A stretch of 64,000 nt of DNA from Clostridiaceae bacterium. Lineage in GTDB: Bacteria > Bacillota > Clostridia > Lachnospirales > Lachnospiraceae. The notes under the pieces were generated by a model. The model did not search any database. It saw nothing but the letters and a program-made list of their open reading frames with translations, and was not told where the DNA came from. Positions within the stretch are counted from its first letter, which is position 1; each line of letters begins with the position of its first letter. Both the position numbers and the translations under genes were made by a program. Positions 9,009 through 19,043 of the stretch are shown in pieces. The stretch covers positions 1-64,000 of the forward strand of contig CABIYE010000013.1 of the NCBI GenBank assembly GCA_902362865.1, in the 5' to 3' direction.

Positions 9009-10514
9009 TTAGTTTACTTCATAATCTGCAATAAGTCCCGTCAGCTTCGCTATATCTGCCTCACTCAGATTCGCTTGCCGCTCAAAAGAAAATTCCTTTT
9101 CAAACTGTGCCGACGGAATGTTTAAAAATACATGAATCAGCTGTGACGCATCCAACTGAAGCTTAATCTCAATCTTGGTTCCCTTTTTCAATCCCTCCGG
9201 CAGCGCAAGATAAGTTGTGCTGATAATCGTAACATCAGTAAGCTCTACAAATTCACCCTCTGTCACCGACAGTTCAATTCCCTTCTGTCCGTCCACAGCC
9301 GTCCGGAATGTATTCGTAACGCTTGCCGGAATTGCAGAATTGCGGTGAATCTGAATGGAGTTAATCTTCTTGCTGGTCTTGGCATCCAGAGTGACAATTC
9401 CGATACTGTGAGAGCAGACATCCTGTATTGTCTTTTTCTTACTTCCGGATTTTTTCGTTGTAATCTCTCCGTAAAGAGCGGCGCCCAGGCCGACCACCTC
9501 ATCCGGGTTCACCTCCCTGGACGGTTCAAAACCTACCAGCTTCTCAAGCTTTTCTTTGATATAAGGGATACGGCTGGAGCCTCCCGCTAGAATCACTTTA
9601 TCAAGATCTGAAAAATCAAGTCCTGCATCTTTCATCGCTTTCTTTACCACGAATTCTGACCGCTGATACAGCTTACCGACAATCTTCTCCAGAAATTCTC
9701 TGGTAATCTCAACATTCTCCCGGACCTTGCCCGCGCGAACTGCAATATAAGCTTTCTGCTGATTGCTCAGTTGGATTTTCACCTTCTCAGCCCGCTCATA
9801 CAGCTCCTGATAGGCATCCAGATACTCTTCATCCTCCAGATCCACATCATATTTATCATCAATATATTCACACACATAATCTACAATATCCTGATCAAAG
9901 AATCTGCCGCCGACCTTAGAAAGTCCGCCCGTACTCTTCACAACGATATCTTCACCTTCAATATGTATAATCGTAACGTCAAAGGTGCCGCCGCCCAAAT
10001 CATATACCAACACATTCGCATTCTTAAGCTTTGTCTGATGTGCATAATAAAGAGCCGCAGCCGTAGGCTCATTGAGAATTCCCAGAAGATTCAGTCCCGC
10101 GATGGTTGCCGCATCTTCCGTCGCCTTTCGCTGGGCATCTGTAAAATACGCAGGAATGGTAACTACCACATCTTTGATAGGTTCCTCAGGGTTCAGATAG
10201 ATATTGGCATCACCGACAATCTTCTTTAAAATAAAACTGGAAATCACTTCCGGCGTATATTTCTCACCATATGTAGATTCAAAGACCTGCTTCTTCCCCA
10301 TATAATTTTTCACTGCCGAAACCACATTCTCCGGACAGATAATACTGTTATCCTTTGCCGCCTGGCCGACAACGACAGAATTTTTATTTTCAAAATACAC
10401 CACCGATGGCGTAACATTATTTCCTTCGGTATTAATAATCACCTTCGGTTCTCCATTTTCTGCAATGTAACTTCCCACAGAATATGTCGTCCCGAGATCT
10501 ATTCCCAAAAACAT
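9009..10514 (-). CDS. Hsp70/DnaK-family ATPase with shortened C-terminus
   Basis: 501-aa Hsp70 homologue. The nucleotide-binding domain (about residues 1-350) is complete: GIDLGTTYS phosphate-1 loop, NEPTAAALYY, DLGGGTFDV phosphate-2 loop and AGGSSRIPYI adenosine loop. A beta-type substrate-binding region follows (about 365-480), but the alpha-helical lid of DnaK is missing, so the protein is about 100 residues shorter than DnaK. It is thus not the housekeeping DnaK but a specialised member. The start at 10514 has GGAG eight bases upstream; a GTG at 10523 overlaps that site and was rejected. A near-consensus promoter lies 50 bp upstream, so it heads its own transcript with the AAA gene 14 bp downstream. 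Inferred role: an ATP-driven partner of the AAA protein. Confidence 0.9.
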   Translation of the reverse strand: MFLGIDLGTTYSVGSYIAENGEPKVIINTEGNNVTPSVVYFENKNSVVVGQAAKDNSIICPENVVSAVKNYMGKKQVFESTYGEKYTPEVISSFILKKIVGDANIYLNPEEPIKDVVVTIPAYFTDAQRKATEDAATIAGLNLLGILNEPTAAALYYAHQTKLKNANVLVYDLGGGTFDVTIIHIEGEDIVVKSTGGLSKVGGRFFDQDIVDYVCEYIDDKYDVDLEDEEYLDAYQELYERAEKVKIQLSNQQKAYIAVRAGKVRENVEITREFLEKIVGKLYQRSEFVVKKAMKDAGLDFSDLDKVILAGGSSRIPYIKEKLEKLVGFEPSREVNPDEVVGLGAALYGEITTKKSGSKKKTIQDVCSHSIGIVTLDAKTSKKINSIQIHRNSAIPASVTNTFRTAVDGQKGIELSVTEGEFVELTDVTIISTTYLALPEGLKKGTKIEIKLQLDASQLIHVFLNIPSAQFEKEFSFERQANLSEADIAKLTGLIADYEVN

Positions 10515-10563
10515 AGAATTCACTCCTTCGTCAATAACTTCAGTCCCTCAACCACTAATTTAT

Positions 10564-10592
10564 ATTATACTTTGCACGAAAAAAACTGTCAA
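10564..10592 (-). promoter_or_regulatory. Consensus sigma-A promoter of the Hsp70-AAA genes
   Basis: On the minus strand TTGACA (complement at 10587-10592) and TATAAT (complement at 10564-10569) are separated by exactly 17 bp, matching the housekeeping consensus at all twelve positions. Transcription would begin about 40 bp before the Hsp70 ribosome site. This splits the cluster into a pseudokinase/Ig-like unit and a strongly expressed chaperone unit. Confidence 0.85.
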
Positions 10593-10627
10593 TTTCTTTA
10601 ATTAATACAAAGAAAAAAGAATCCCGC

Positions 10628-11923
10628 CTACTCACGAAATTCTTTTTTTCTGATTTTTACCATCCCGGCTCCCATAAAAATGCTTGCTGCCGCTGCTCCC
10701 ACCGCCAAAAGCAGCTTCCTGCCTTGTCCTGAATATCCTTCGTCTTCCTCTGTAACCCTGAATAAAATGCTCTTCTCTGCCCGGTTTCCCGCCTTATCCT
10801 CCGCCAGCACAAATATCTCCCACTCTCCCGGCTCACTTATCTGATATTCCCACACATTCCGGCCGCCGTCAGCCTGCATCTCTTCTCCGTTAATCAAAAC
10901 CTGCTCCAGTTTGTCCGCCGGATTTCTGAGCTTCACCTGAACCACCGCAGACTCCTTATAGGCCGCCCCTTCTTCAATTCCCGAAACCAGAATTTCAGGC
11001 GGCGTACGGTCTATAATAAATTCCACATTCTCTTCTGTCTGATTCCCCGCCAGATCTTCTGCCGTAATCCGAAGCCTGTGCATCCCCTCTTCGGTCACTT
11101 TCTCCCCACAGCGATAGAGTTTATCATCAAGCTGCATTTCGCAGGTACAGCTTGTGGCATCTTTCATATACTGCCCCACCGGAGAGGAAAGACAGAATTG
11201 GCGCATGTATTTTCCATTCAGATCCTTAATTTTCATAATCACCGGAGCCGTCCTGTCAATAATTACCTGCGTATCCGCCCTGCTCTCCTGTCCTGCCCTA
11301 TCTACAGCATACATCTCTATGCGGTATACCCCTTCCTGTTCCAATGTTTTTACCTGGCTCTTTCTTCCGCCCGTTTCTTTCCAATCTTCGGCGGATAGAT
11401 AACTCTCGTTTCCCTCCACGTCCTTCCATAATATGGAAACCTCCCATGTATCCAGTTCACAATTATCTTCTGCCAGAAATGTAAGCTCCACTTTACCGGC
11501 CGAGGCCATACGATGATCCGCTCCCAGTATCTGCGTCCGGGGCGGTTCCTGATCCAGGCGGATTTCCAGCACCTGCTCCTCATAACGCTCTCCTTCCCTA
11601 TCCTCCATCCACACAGTCAATACATTCTTCTCTCCTTTAAACTCTTCATGAAGGCTAATCTTCTCCTGGTTTTTCAGTCTTCCTTCCACATAACCGCCAT
11701 TCCCGTTAGCAAGCCTGTATTCGGTATACACCCTGTCGTCCCGATTCTGTATAACCACTTCCGGCAAGGATGTATAATAATGATAATTCTTGTAAGAATC
11801 CGTACAATATAAAATATATTTTCCAAGCGGCGTCTCTTCAACGGCAAATAATTTCTGCTGCCGGTACAGTGCCAGAAGAACCAGCAATAACAGGAAAAGC
11901 CTCTTTTTTATCTCCCCACCCAT
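10628..11923 (-). CDS. Secreted Ig-like membrane-anchored protein
   Basis: 431-aa protein with an N-terminal signal sequence (KKRLFLLLLVLLAL), an extracellular region of bacterial Ig-like repeats and a C-terminal transmembrane segment (LLLAVGAAAASIFMGAGM) followed by basic residues. At least two repeats are marked by IIDRTAPVI and IIDRTPPEI and by VDRAGQ, EDLAGN and EDKAGN turns, as in bacterial Ig-like domains of surface proteins. Its start lies inside the end of the pseudokinase gene (16-bp overlap) with AAGGAG upstream, so the two are translationally coupled. Inferred role: the extracellular partner of the pseudokinase receptor. There are no catalytic motifs. Confidence 0.75.
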   Translation of the reverse strand: MGGEIKKRLFLLLLVLLALYRQQKLFAVEETPLGKYILYCTDSYKNYHYYTSLPEVVIQNRDDRVYTEYRLANGNGGYVEGRLKNQEKISLHEEFKGEKNVLTVWMEDREGERYEEQVLEIRLDQEPPRTQILGADHRMASAGKVELTFLAEDNCELDTWEVSILWKDVEGNESYLSAEDWKETGGRKSQVKTLEQEGVYRIEMYAVDRAGQESRADTQVIIDRTAPVIMKIKDLNGKYMRQFCLSSPVGQYMKDATSCTCEMQLDDKLYRCGEKVTEEGMHRLRITAEDLAGNQTEENVEFIIDRTPPEILVSGIEEGAAYKESAVVQVKLRNPADKLEQVLINGEEMQADGGRNVWEYQISEPGEWEIFVLAEDKAGNRAEKSILFRVTEEDEGYSGQGRKLLLAVGAAAASIFMGAGMVKIRKKEFRE

Positions 11924-13395
11924 ACCTGTTCTCCTTCTATTCTTATCTCATATTCCTGCTGAAGCTTTTTAAATTCTTCACTTTCCGCCAGTTCCGGTAT
12001 CTCGTTCAGACATTTTTTAATCGTCTCTGCACAAATCTGGCGGTCAATGGAGCTTTCTGCACATTGCAGCCTGATAAGAAGATTCGCAAGTTCCGGCGTC
12101 CCCGTCTCTTCCAGTCCCGCTTTGCAGCTTGCAATCGCTTCATTTACTTTGTCCAGCTTGTCGTATAATACTGCAATTTTATGAAACAGCTTCACCCGTT
12201 CCTGCGGTTCTTCTTCCATCGCAAGCAGTTCACTGTACTGTTGTACGGCAGATTCCCATTCTGCTGTTTTATCATAAGCCGACGCCAGAGCCTTTTTTAA
12301 GTATTTTTCCTTCTCATGCCCTGTATCCGATGCCTTCCATTCTTCCATAGCGATACACTTCCCGGCAAGCCTTATCTTTGCATCTTCCGCATCCTCGTTA
12401 TCCAGAATCTCATATCCTTTCAATATACTCAGATAATAACGAATATCTCCTTCGGCCTTTTCCTCCGGCAGTTCTTCCTCTATCCGGGCAAGAAGCTGCT
12501 CCAATTCCCGGTCCGGCCTCCCGGTCTCCGGATTCAACAGAAATTCACACAGCAAGGCATAATCGGATGCCAATCCGCTTTCTTCCAGCCGCCCAAAAAT
12601 CTCCCTGCTTTTTTGGTAATCTTTCATCTCCCAAAAATAAAGAAGTCCCATATCAAAAATCATCGTCTCATAATTCTGCAAAAAATTCTCATCTTCCTTC
12701 TGAGTCTTGTTTTCCCGAACTTTTGTCTCTGCCGGATGTTCCCTGTATACTTCTTTCTTTTCTTTCAGAAAAAAGGCTGCTCCGGCAATTATGACTACCA
12801 GTGCCGCTATATACAGCAAATATCTCTTCTTTTCTTTTTTCTCTCTTTTTCCTGGAAAATGTTCTGATATTTCCCGAACTGTGTGATATCTCTTTTTAGA
12901 ATTCTTATTCAGACACCGCGAAATGAATTTCCGAAAGGATGCCGCTTCCCGCCCGGACAGCGGCGGCTCAGCTTCTGCCGTTGAAAGCATATATTGGAAC
13001 GTCCTGCCAAGACCATATATATCTTCCTCAACGCTTGCCTTCTGATAATATTGATTCTCCGGGGACAAAAAGTTTTCCCTTATTCCCCGTCTCTGCATCT
13101 TAAGAAGAAGCTCTTCCTGCCTTCTGCTTCCCAGATCCAGCAAATGTACTTTTCCCTCTTCATCGACGATCATACTGTACGGATTCACGTATTGATAACA
13201 GGGATTCCCTCTTACCTTGTGAAAACACGCCAGATTACCAATCATCTCCTGCATCCAGCGATATAACTGTTCCTTTGGAACGCAGGAATGATGCTTCAGC
13301 CACAGCAGCATCGGCTCTCCCCGAATATAATCCGTGCCGACATAGCATCTCTCTCCCCTTGTAACAAATTTTAACACCTCATATTCTTTGGACAA
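11908..13395 (-). CDS. Kinase-fold (pseudokinase) receptor with TM helix and TPR domain
   Basis: 495-aa membrane protein. Residues 1-180 have the pattern of a Ser/Thr kinase C-lobe: a DLG in place of DFG near residue 87, an SPEN in place of APE, then DIYGLG. There is no glycine-rich loop, no convincing ATP-binding lysine, and the HRD catalytic loop is replaced by YQYVNPYS, so it is probably catalytically dead. One transmembrane helix follows (about 192-210), then about 280 residues of TPR-like helices that would lie outside the cell. The start is taken as TTG at 13395 because GAGGTG sits five bases upstream; another TTG at 13413 lacks a ribosome site. Known parallels in architecture include EssB of type VII secretion and PASTA-less PknB relatives, but the sequence is not clearly either. 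Confidence 0.75.
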   Translation of the reverse strand: MSKEYEVLKFVTRGERCYVGTDYIRGEPMLLWLKHHSCVPKEQLYRWMQEMIGNLACFHKVRGNPCYQYVNPYSMIVDEEGKVHLLDLGSRRQEELLLKMQRRGIRENFLSPENQYYQKASVEEDIYGLGRTFQYMLSTAEAEPPLSGREAASFRKFISRCLNKNSKKRYHTVREISEHFPGKREKKEKKRYLLYIAALVVIIAGAAFFLKEKKEVYREHPAETKVRENKTQKEDENFLQNYETMIFDMGLLYFWEMKDYQKSREIFGRLEESGLASDYALLCEFLLNPETGRPDRELEQLLARIEEELPEEKAEGDIRYYLSILKGYEILDNEDAEDAKIRLAGKCIAMEEWKASDTGHEKEKYLKKALASAYDKTAEWESAVQQYSELLAMEEEPQERVKLFHKIAVLYDKLDKVNEAIASCKAGLEETGTPELANLLIRLQCAESSIDRQICAETIKKCLNEIPELAESEEFKKLQQEYEIRIEGEQVWVGR

Positions 13396-13399
13396 AAAA

Positions 13400-13454
13400 T
13401 CACCTCGATTCAAAATTACATAACTTTTTCTTTATGTTAATCGAATCGAGGTGA
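13400..13454 (-). promoter_or_regulatory. Hairpin that masks the ribosome site and resembles an intrinsic terminator
   Basis: In the minus-strand transcript TCACCTCGATTC (13454-13443) pairs perfectly over 12 bp with GAATCGAGGTGA (13411-13400). An inner 6-bp stem (ACATAA/TTATGT) shortens the loop. The 3' arm contains the GAGGTG ribosome site of the pseudokinase gene and is followed directly by a run of six T that itself includes the TTG start codon. The hairpin therefore has the form of a terminator of the upstream phosphofructokinase transcript, and any read-through RNA would have its ribosome site paired. Confidence 0.7.
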
Positions 13455-13484
13455 AAAATCAAGCTCTTTTTTGTTACAATTTTG

Positions 13485-14723
13485 TTACATATCGTAAGAT
13501 CTGAAAAGATGTCTCGGAATTCCGTCTACCATAACCGGTGATACGTCTCCCTGGATCAACGGTCTCACGTATGCAACAAATTCGTCTGTCACATAGGTAC
13601 CTTCTTCATTTACCCATTCTCTCGGAACGAGCTTCTCATCATTTGCAATCTTGTGAACATCCTTTACCTCTGTTCCGCACTGATATGGATCATCAGACAA
13701 TCTCTGAAGAACTACCATCTTACCAGAATCGCCTTCATCTGCTGCCTTCACAGCCGCGCCGCCTACCTGGTATGCTTCCAGAATATCTACACGGGATGCC
13801 GCATGAGATGCAGAACGCTGTAAAGTACTCAGCTCAATAGCACGGGTCTTACATCCAATCTCGCCTGCAATAAAGCTTGCCAGATAAGACGCTGTCCCGG
13901 ACAACTGCTTATGTCCGAATGCATCTACAAAATCCACACTGCTGCCAAGCTCACATACATAGTTGCCATCCCCGGTGCGGATACCTTCTGATACCGCAAC
14001 AACAACAGACGGCTTCTTCTCCAGAAGCTGCTTTACCTTATCGCTGAACTGATGCAGGTCAAACGTAATCTCCGGAAGATAAATCAAATCCGGTCCGTCA
14101 CAGTCCTCGCCCTGGGAAAGCGCAGCAGCGCCTGTCAGCCATCCTGCATTACGTCCCATAATTTCAACAATTGTTACCAGCCCCTTTGGATATTCCAGGC
14201 AGAAACCATCCCGGATAATCTCTTTCAGGGAAGTACCGATATATTTTGCCGCACTTCCATAACCCGGTGTATGGTCTGTCAGTGCAAGGTCATTATCAAT
14301 CGTCTTCGGGCATCCTACAAATCTTGTCGGATGTCCCGTAATAATCGCATAATCAGACAATTTCTTAATCGTATCCATGGAGTCGTTGCCGCCGATGTAA
14401 ATAAAAGCCTCTATGTCAAGCTTATCCAGAATCTTGAAAATCTTCTCATATACTGCCTTATCCTCATGGATCTCCGGCAGTTTATAACGGCAGGAACCAA
14501 GGAACGCCGCCGGTGTTCTCTTTAAAAGTTCCGCATCCAATTCTGTCTTAATATGTTCAGAAAGATCAATATATCTCTCCTGTAATAACCCCTGTACTCC
14601 GTGAAGCATACCATAGACTTTCTTCGCCCCACGATCCTTCGCTGTCCGGTAAACTCCTGCCAGGCTGGAATTAATCGCTGCTGTCGGTCCGCCGGACTGT
14701 CCTACAATAACATTTCCCTTCAT
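13485..14723 (-). CDS. pfp: 6-phosphofructokinase, pyrophosphate-dependent type
   Basis: 412-aa glycolytic enzyme that phosphorylates fructose 6-phosphate to fructose 1,6-bisphosphate. The N-terminal GQSGGPTAAIN loop, the substrate loop PKTIDNDL, and GRNAGWLTG are all present. Lysine in PKTIDND (Gly in ATP enzymes) is the known marker of PPi-dependent forms. The phosphate-binding GGDDS of those enzymes reads GGNDS here. The start at 14723 is set by CGGAGG seven bases upstream; a TTG 27 bp further up is less likely. Glycerol kinase lies 60 bp upstream on the same strand, so the two may be co-transcribed and link glycerol entry to glycolysis. The phosphoryl donor is inferred from family markers only. 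Confidence 0.85.
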   Translation of the reverse strand: MKGNVIVGQSGGPTAAINSSLAGVYRTAKDRGAKKVYGMLHGVQGLLQERYIDLSEHIKTELDAELLKRTPAAFLGSCRYKLPEIHEDKAVYEKIFKILDKLDIEAFIYIGGNDSMDTIKKLSDYAIITGHPTRFVGCPKTIDNDLALTDHTPGYGSAAKYIGTSLKEIIRDGFCLEYPKGLVTIVEIMGRNAGWLTGAAALSQGEDCDGPDLIYLPEITFDLHQFSDKVKQLLEKKPSVVVAVSEGIRTGDGNYVCELGSSVDFVDAFGHKQLSGTASYLASFIAGEIGCKTRAIELSTLQRSASHAASRVDILEAYQVGGAAVKAADEGDSGKMVVLQRLSDDPYQCGTEVKDVHKIANDEKLVPREWVNEEGTYVTDEFVAYVRPLIQGDVSPVMVDGIPRHLFRSYDM

Positions 14724-14783
14724 TTCTCTAACCTCCGTATTTTCTGTCAATAGTATTATTTTAGTACACTTTACAAAATATGT

Positions 14784-16316
<1,533 letters not shown>

Positions 16317-16361
16317 TTACTTTCATCTATTATACGGTTTTTTCTTCCACGGCTCAAGACC

Positions 16362-16387
16362 AAAAAACGGGCTGCGCAAAGCAGCCC
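16362..16387 (-). terminator. Rho-independent terminator
   Basis: A perfect 7-bp stem (GGGCTGC/GCAGCCC, 5-nt loop) is followed on the minus strand by G and six T. It lies downstream of the secreted propeller-like gene and upstream of glpK, separating the two transcripts. Confidence 0.9.
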
Positions 16388-16419
16388 ATTTAAAAATCCC
16401 GGTTCAATGATACAAATAT

Positions 16420-18459
16420 TTACTGTGCAAGAATGATTTCTGATTTTATCGTACCCGCCTCATCTTCCAGGTCAAAGGCGTCGCCGTCCACGACGTTCAT
16501 GCGTACTTCATAAATCACTTCCTGTTCAAGCTTCCCTTTCACTGCATTTCCCTGCTCATCCGTCAATTCCCAGTCCTCTGCCTCCGTCAGGCTGCCTTCC
16601 TTATCCCTGACAAACAGCCGCAGGTCTCTACTCTTTCCTGAAAGTCCGTTCACACGATATGCAAGCACAACTTCTCCGTCTTCCTCATCAATCTCTGCCG
16701 AGCAAAGGTAGGATACCGGCTCTAACTCTTCCCCGGTTTCCTCCCGGAACTCTTCCTTCTGCATCCGGAACCGCTCCATACGGTTTAAATCCAGATCCTT
16801 CTCCGGTTTTTCCGGAAGGTAAGCAAACCTGTCCTGAATCCTTGTCAGAACCATATTATTTGTCGGACAATACAGAGTATTGCCCGTAAATCCCTGCATC
16901 AGCCCAACTGCCATATTATTATACTTTATATCCTCTGACACATCCCATGTGTATACCGTCTCACCCGTATCATAATCCAGTGCCATAAACTGCCACATTT
17001 CCGTATCCGGATCCTGCGTATACGTATAGAAATACCCTGTCGCAGTAGACAGCTTCACCATCGCCGTATCCGTAAGGTCTTCCCTTACCCAGACTTTTTC
17101 AGCATGGTAGGAACCATCGGCATCCCGCACAAAATCCATTCGTTCTATACCCGGAAGCAAACCGTCCTTGCCACTGTTAATCCAGTTCTCATCGTAAATG
17201 CTGTCGTAGCTTTGCACGGAAGAATCTTCAATATCCGCCTTACCGGCTCCGCACCAATTGCAGACAAGCACGGTAGTCAGATCCTTGTCAGGCGAATAAA
17301 CCATAATCGAATTTTCTACGGACACCGGCATTTCCAGATTCTCAAGAACGGTCGCCTGCGCTACAATTTCTCCCGTCTTTATATCAAGCGCAAACAGATG
17401 AACCGTCTCTGTATTATCCGTAAAAATAACAAGCTCATTTGTCAATGTAGGTGTAGAGCCGCCGCCCCAGGCAAGGCCGCTGCCTGTAATCCCGCTGCCT
17501 TCCGGCGCCACTTTCAGACCGTCGCTTTGGTATCCCACAGACCATACAGTCTCCACTTCCTTTTCGTCCGCACGCAGCAGCATACAATTTTTGTTCGTCA
17601 ATAGTACCATTCCTTCCGGATGAGAAGAAATACCATTCTCCGCATTTTCACCCGCGGAGAGCCTGATGCAATGTAGATACTCTCCCACCCCCGGCGACTC
17701 ACCAGCCAAAACCCTGTCAATATATTCTCGTTCCAGGTAACCGGTAAATCCATCTGCGCTTACTGCCGGATCCATACGGAATCCTCCGGTAACAAACCAA
17801 AGATTTCCTTCATAGTCGAAAATCAGGCTCAAAAGATCGTCGTTAATCTCCTGTCCCAACTGCTCTTTCGCCACAGAAACCACATCTACATCCAGCGTCT
17901 TCTCGAATATAGCCAGCGGTTCTCCCAGTTCATCCGTCGTCTTCAGCATCAGAATATGCCCATGATTCGTCGGCACAACAAGATTACCCAGCGCATCTAC
18001 AAATGAATAAGAAATCTGCAATGCATACGGACTTGCCTCAGGATTTTGCGGGTCGGGATCATCTCTCCTTGGAATAAAACTTCCAACGGTTACAATCTCT
18101 TCGCCATCCATAATGCGGATTGCCGCTCCTCCGTTCAGAGACGTAATACAATTGCCGTAATCATCATAGAAGAAACAAGGCGGCGCCTGCACGCCTTCCT
18201 TGTCAACCGATTCATTCAGCTCCGTATAGATTCCTAACGGAACCACTGCCTTCGTTACATCACTGCTGTAATTATCGTTATGGATAATGGCTTCCCCCGA
18301 CGCCAGGTACGGATTCTTCTCTACCCTGCTTTCCGGCATTGGATTGGGAACAATCGCCGTCCCCGGCTCATTTTCCCCCGGCATAGAACAAACAATTCCT
18401 ATTCCTATCAGCAGCGTTACACCCACCACCGCTGCCGCCGCAATTATTTTCTTTTTCAT
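16420..18459 (-). CDS. Secreted PQQ-like beta-propeller protein
   Basis: 679-aa exported protein. The N-terminus is a signal or anchor segment (KKKIIAAAAVVGVTLLIGIG); a Cys at 24 does not fit a lipobox. The remainder is mostly beta, with blade-like repeats such as LFALDIKTGEIVAQ, FMALDYDTGETVYTW and LIFDYEGNLWFVTGG, as in PQQ-type propellers that record or scaffold rather than catalyse. The C-terminal 150 residues differ and may be an Ig-like fold. No catalytic motif is evident. It is followed by a terminator and preceded 21 bp away by a small receiver-like gene on the same strand, suggesting co-expression. Function unknown. Confidence 0.7.
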   Translation of the reverse strand: MKKKIIAAAAVVGVTLLIGIGIVCSMPGENEPGTAIVPNPMPESRVEKNPYLASGEAIIHNDNYSSDVTKAVVPLGIYTELNESVDKEGVQAPPCFFYDDYGNCITSLNGGAAIRIMDGEEIVTVGSFIPRRDDPDPQNPEASPYALQISYSFVDALGNLVVPTNHGHILMLKTTDELGEPLAIFEKTLDVDVVSVAKEQLGQEINDDLLSLIFDYEGNLWFVTGGFRMDPAVSADGFTGYLEREYIDRVLAGESPGVGEYLHCIRLSAGENAENGISSHPEGMVLLTNKNCMLLRADEKEVETVWSVGYQSDGLKVAPEGSGITGSGLAWGGGSTPTLTNELVIFTDNTETVHLFALDIKTGEIVAQATVLENLEMPVSVENSIMVYSPDKDLTTVLVCNWCGAGKADIEDSSVQSYDSIYDENWINSGKDGLLPGIERMDFVRDADGSYHAEKVWVREDLTDTAMVKLSTATGYFYTYTQDPDTEMWQFMALDYDTGETVYTWDVSEDIKYNNMAVGLMQGFTGNTLYCPTNNMVLTRIQDRFAYLPEKPEKDLDLNRMERFRMQKEEFREETGEELEPVSYLCSAEIDEEDGEVVLAYRVNGLSGKSRDLRLFVRDKEGSLTEAEDWELTDEQGNAVKGKLEQEVIYEVRMNVVDGDAFDLEDEAGTIKSEIILAQ

Positions 18460-18480
18460 AAATATAAAACCCCTTTCACT

Positions 18481-18852
18481 CTAAAATCGCCTGTTCTTCA
18501 TCCAGCGTGATAACCCTTCCGCCAGCTCCGTCTCCACAAACGGCGCCTTTATAAAATACTCAGCTCGCAGGCGGTACGCATGAAGCGAAAAATCTAAATC
18601 ACTGCACCAGATCAAACCACATTCGCTCCACAAAGACCGCAGATGTTCAGCGGCATTCAATCCCGCCACCCCCGGGAGGGCAATAATCACGCCTCCCGGT
18701 GCTTTCTCTCTCAGTTCAATGTAAAACTTTTCTTCACTTTCATACAAATCTATCCGCGGGAACAACCCCTTCCCGGCAAAAAAGCGCTCCGTCCATCCGG
18801 CAAGACTGGCTCCAAAATCAAAATTCTCCGCTATAATCACGATACGATACAT
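18481..18852 (-). CDS. Degenerate receiver-domain protein
   Basis: 123-aa protein with the layout of a CheY-like receiver. It starts YRIVIIAENFDFG, has GGVIIALPGVAGLNAAEHL where a receiver has LIFLDIQMPGMDGIEAA, and retains the conserved Lys in AEYFIKAPF. The phosphoacceptor Asp is replaced by Ala and the acidic pair near the N-terminus is lost, so phosphorylation is unlikely. There is no output domain. It is divergent from the LytTR response regulator gene about 190 bp away and may be a pseudo-receiver that modulates that system. The assignment rests on pattern only. Confidence 0.6.
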   Translation of the reverse strand: MYRIVIIAENFDFGASLAGWTERFFAGKGLFPRIDLYESEEKFYIELREKAPGGVIIALPGVAGLNAAEHLRSLWSECGLIWCSDLDFSLHAYRLRAEYFIKAPFVETELAEGLSRWMKNRRF

Positions 18853-18980
18853 ATGGCACCTCCCCCGCCTTCTGCAATACCTGGCTTTTAATTAAAATTA
18901 TATAAAAAATGAATAATTTCACAATATGAATAGCATGAATCGCAATTTTTCATCACCAATTGTATCTCATAAAACAAACA

Positions 18981-19011
18981 TTGCTCCCAAATTCCGAATC
19001 TGTGATATAAT
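18981..19011 (+). promoter_or_regulatory. Extended -10 promoter of the two-component operon
   Basis: An extended -10 element TGATATAAT (TATAAT at 19006-19011) lies about 30 bp before the response regulator start. A partial -35 (TTGCTC at 18981) is 19 bp upstream, longer than ideal, so recognition would rest mostly on the extended -10. Confidence 0.55.
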
Positions 19012-19043
19012 AGGCACAAATGACTCGAAAGGAGCGGATGAGA

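Noticed and set aside
9009..10514. Housekeeping dnaK
   Set aside because: It lacks the C-terminal lid and has no grpE or dnaJ neighbour; the context is a specialised cluster.
2834..13395. Type VII secretion locus, suggested by EssB-like pseudokinase layout and CbbX-type AAA (EccA-like)
   Set aside because: No FtsK/SpoIIIE ATPase, WXG100 protein, EsaA or YukD-like gene is present, and the Hsp70 and Sel1 genes do not fit.
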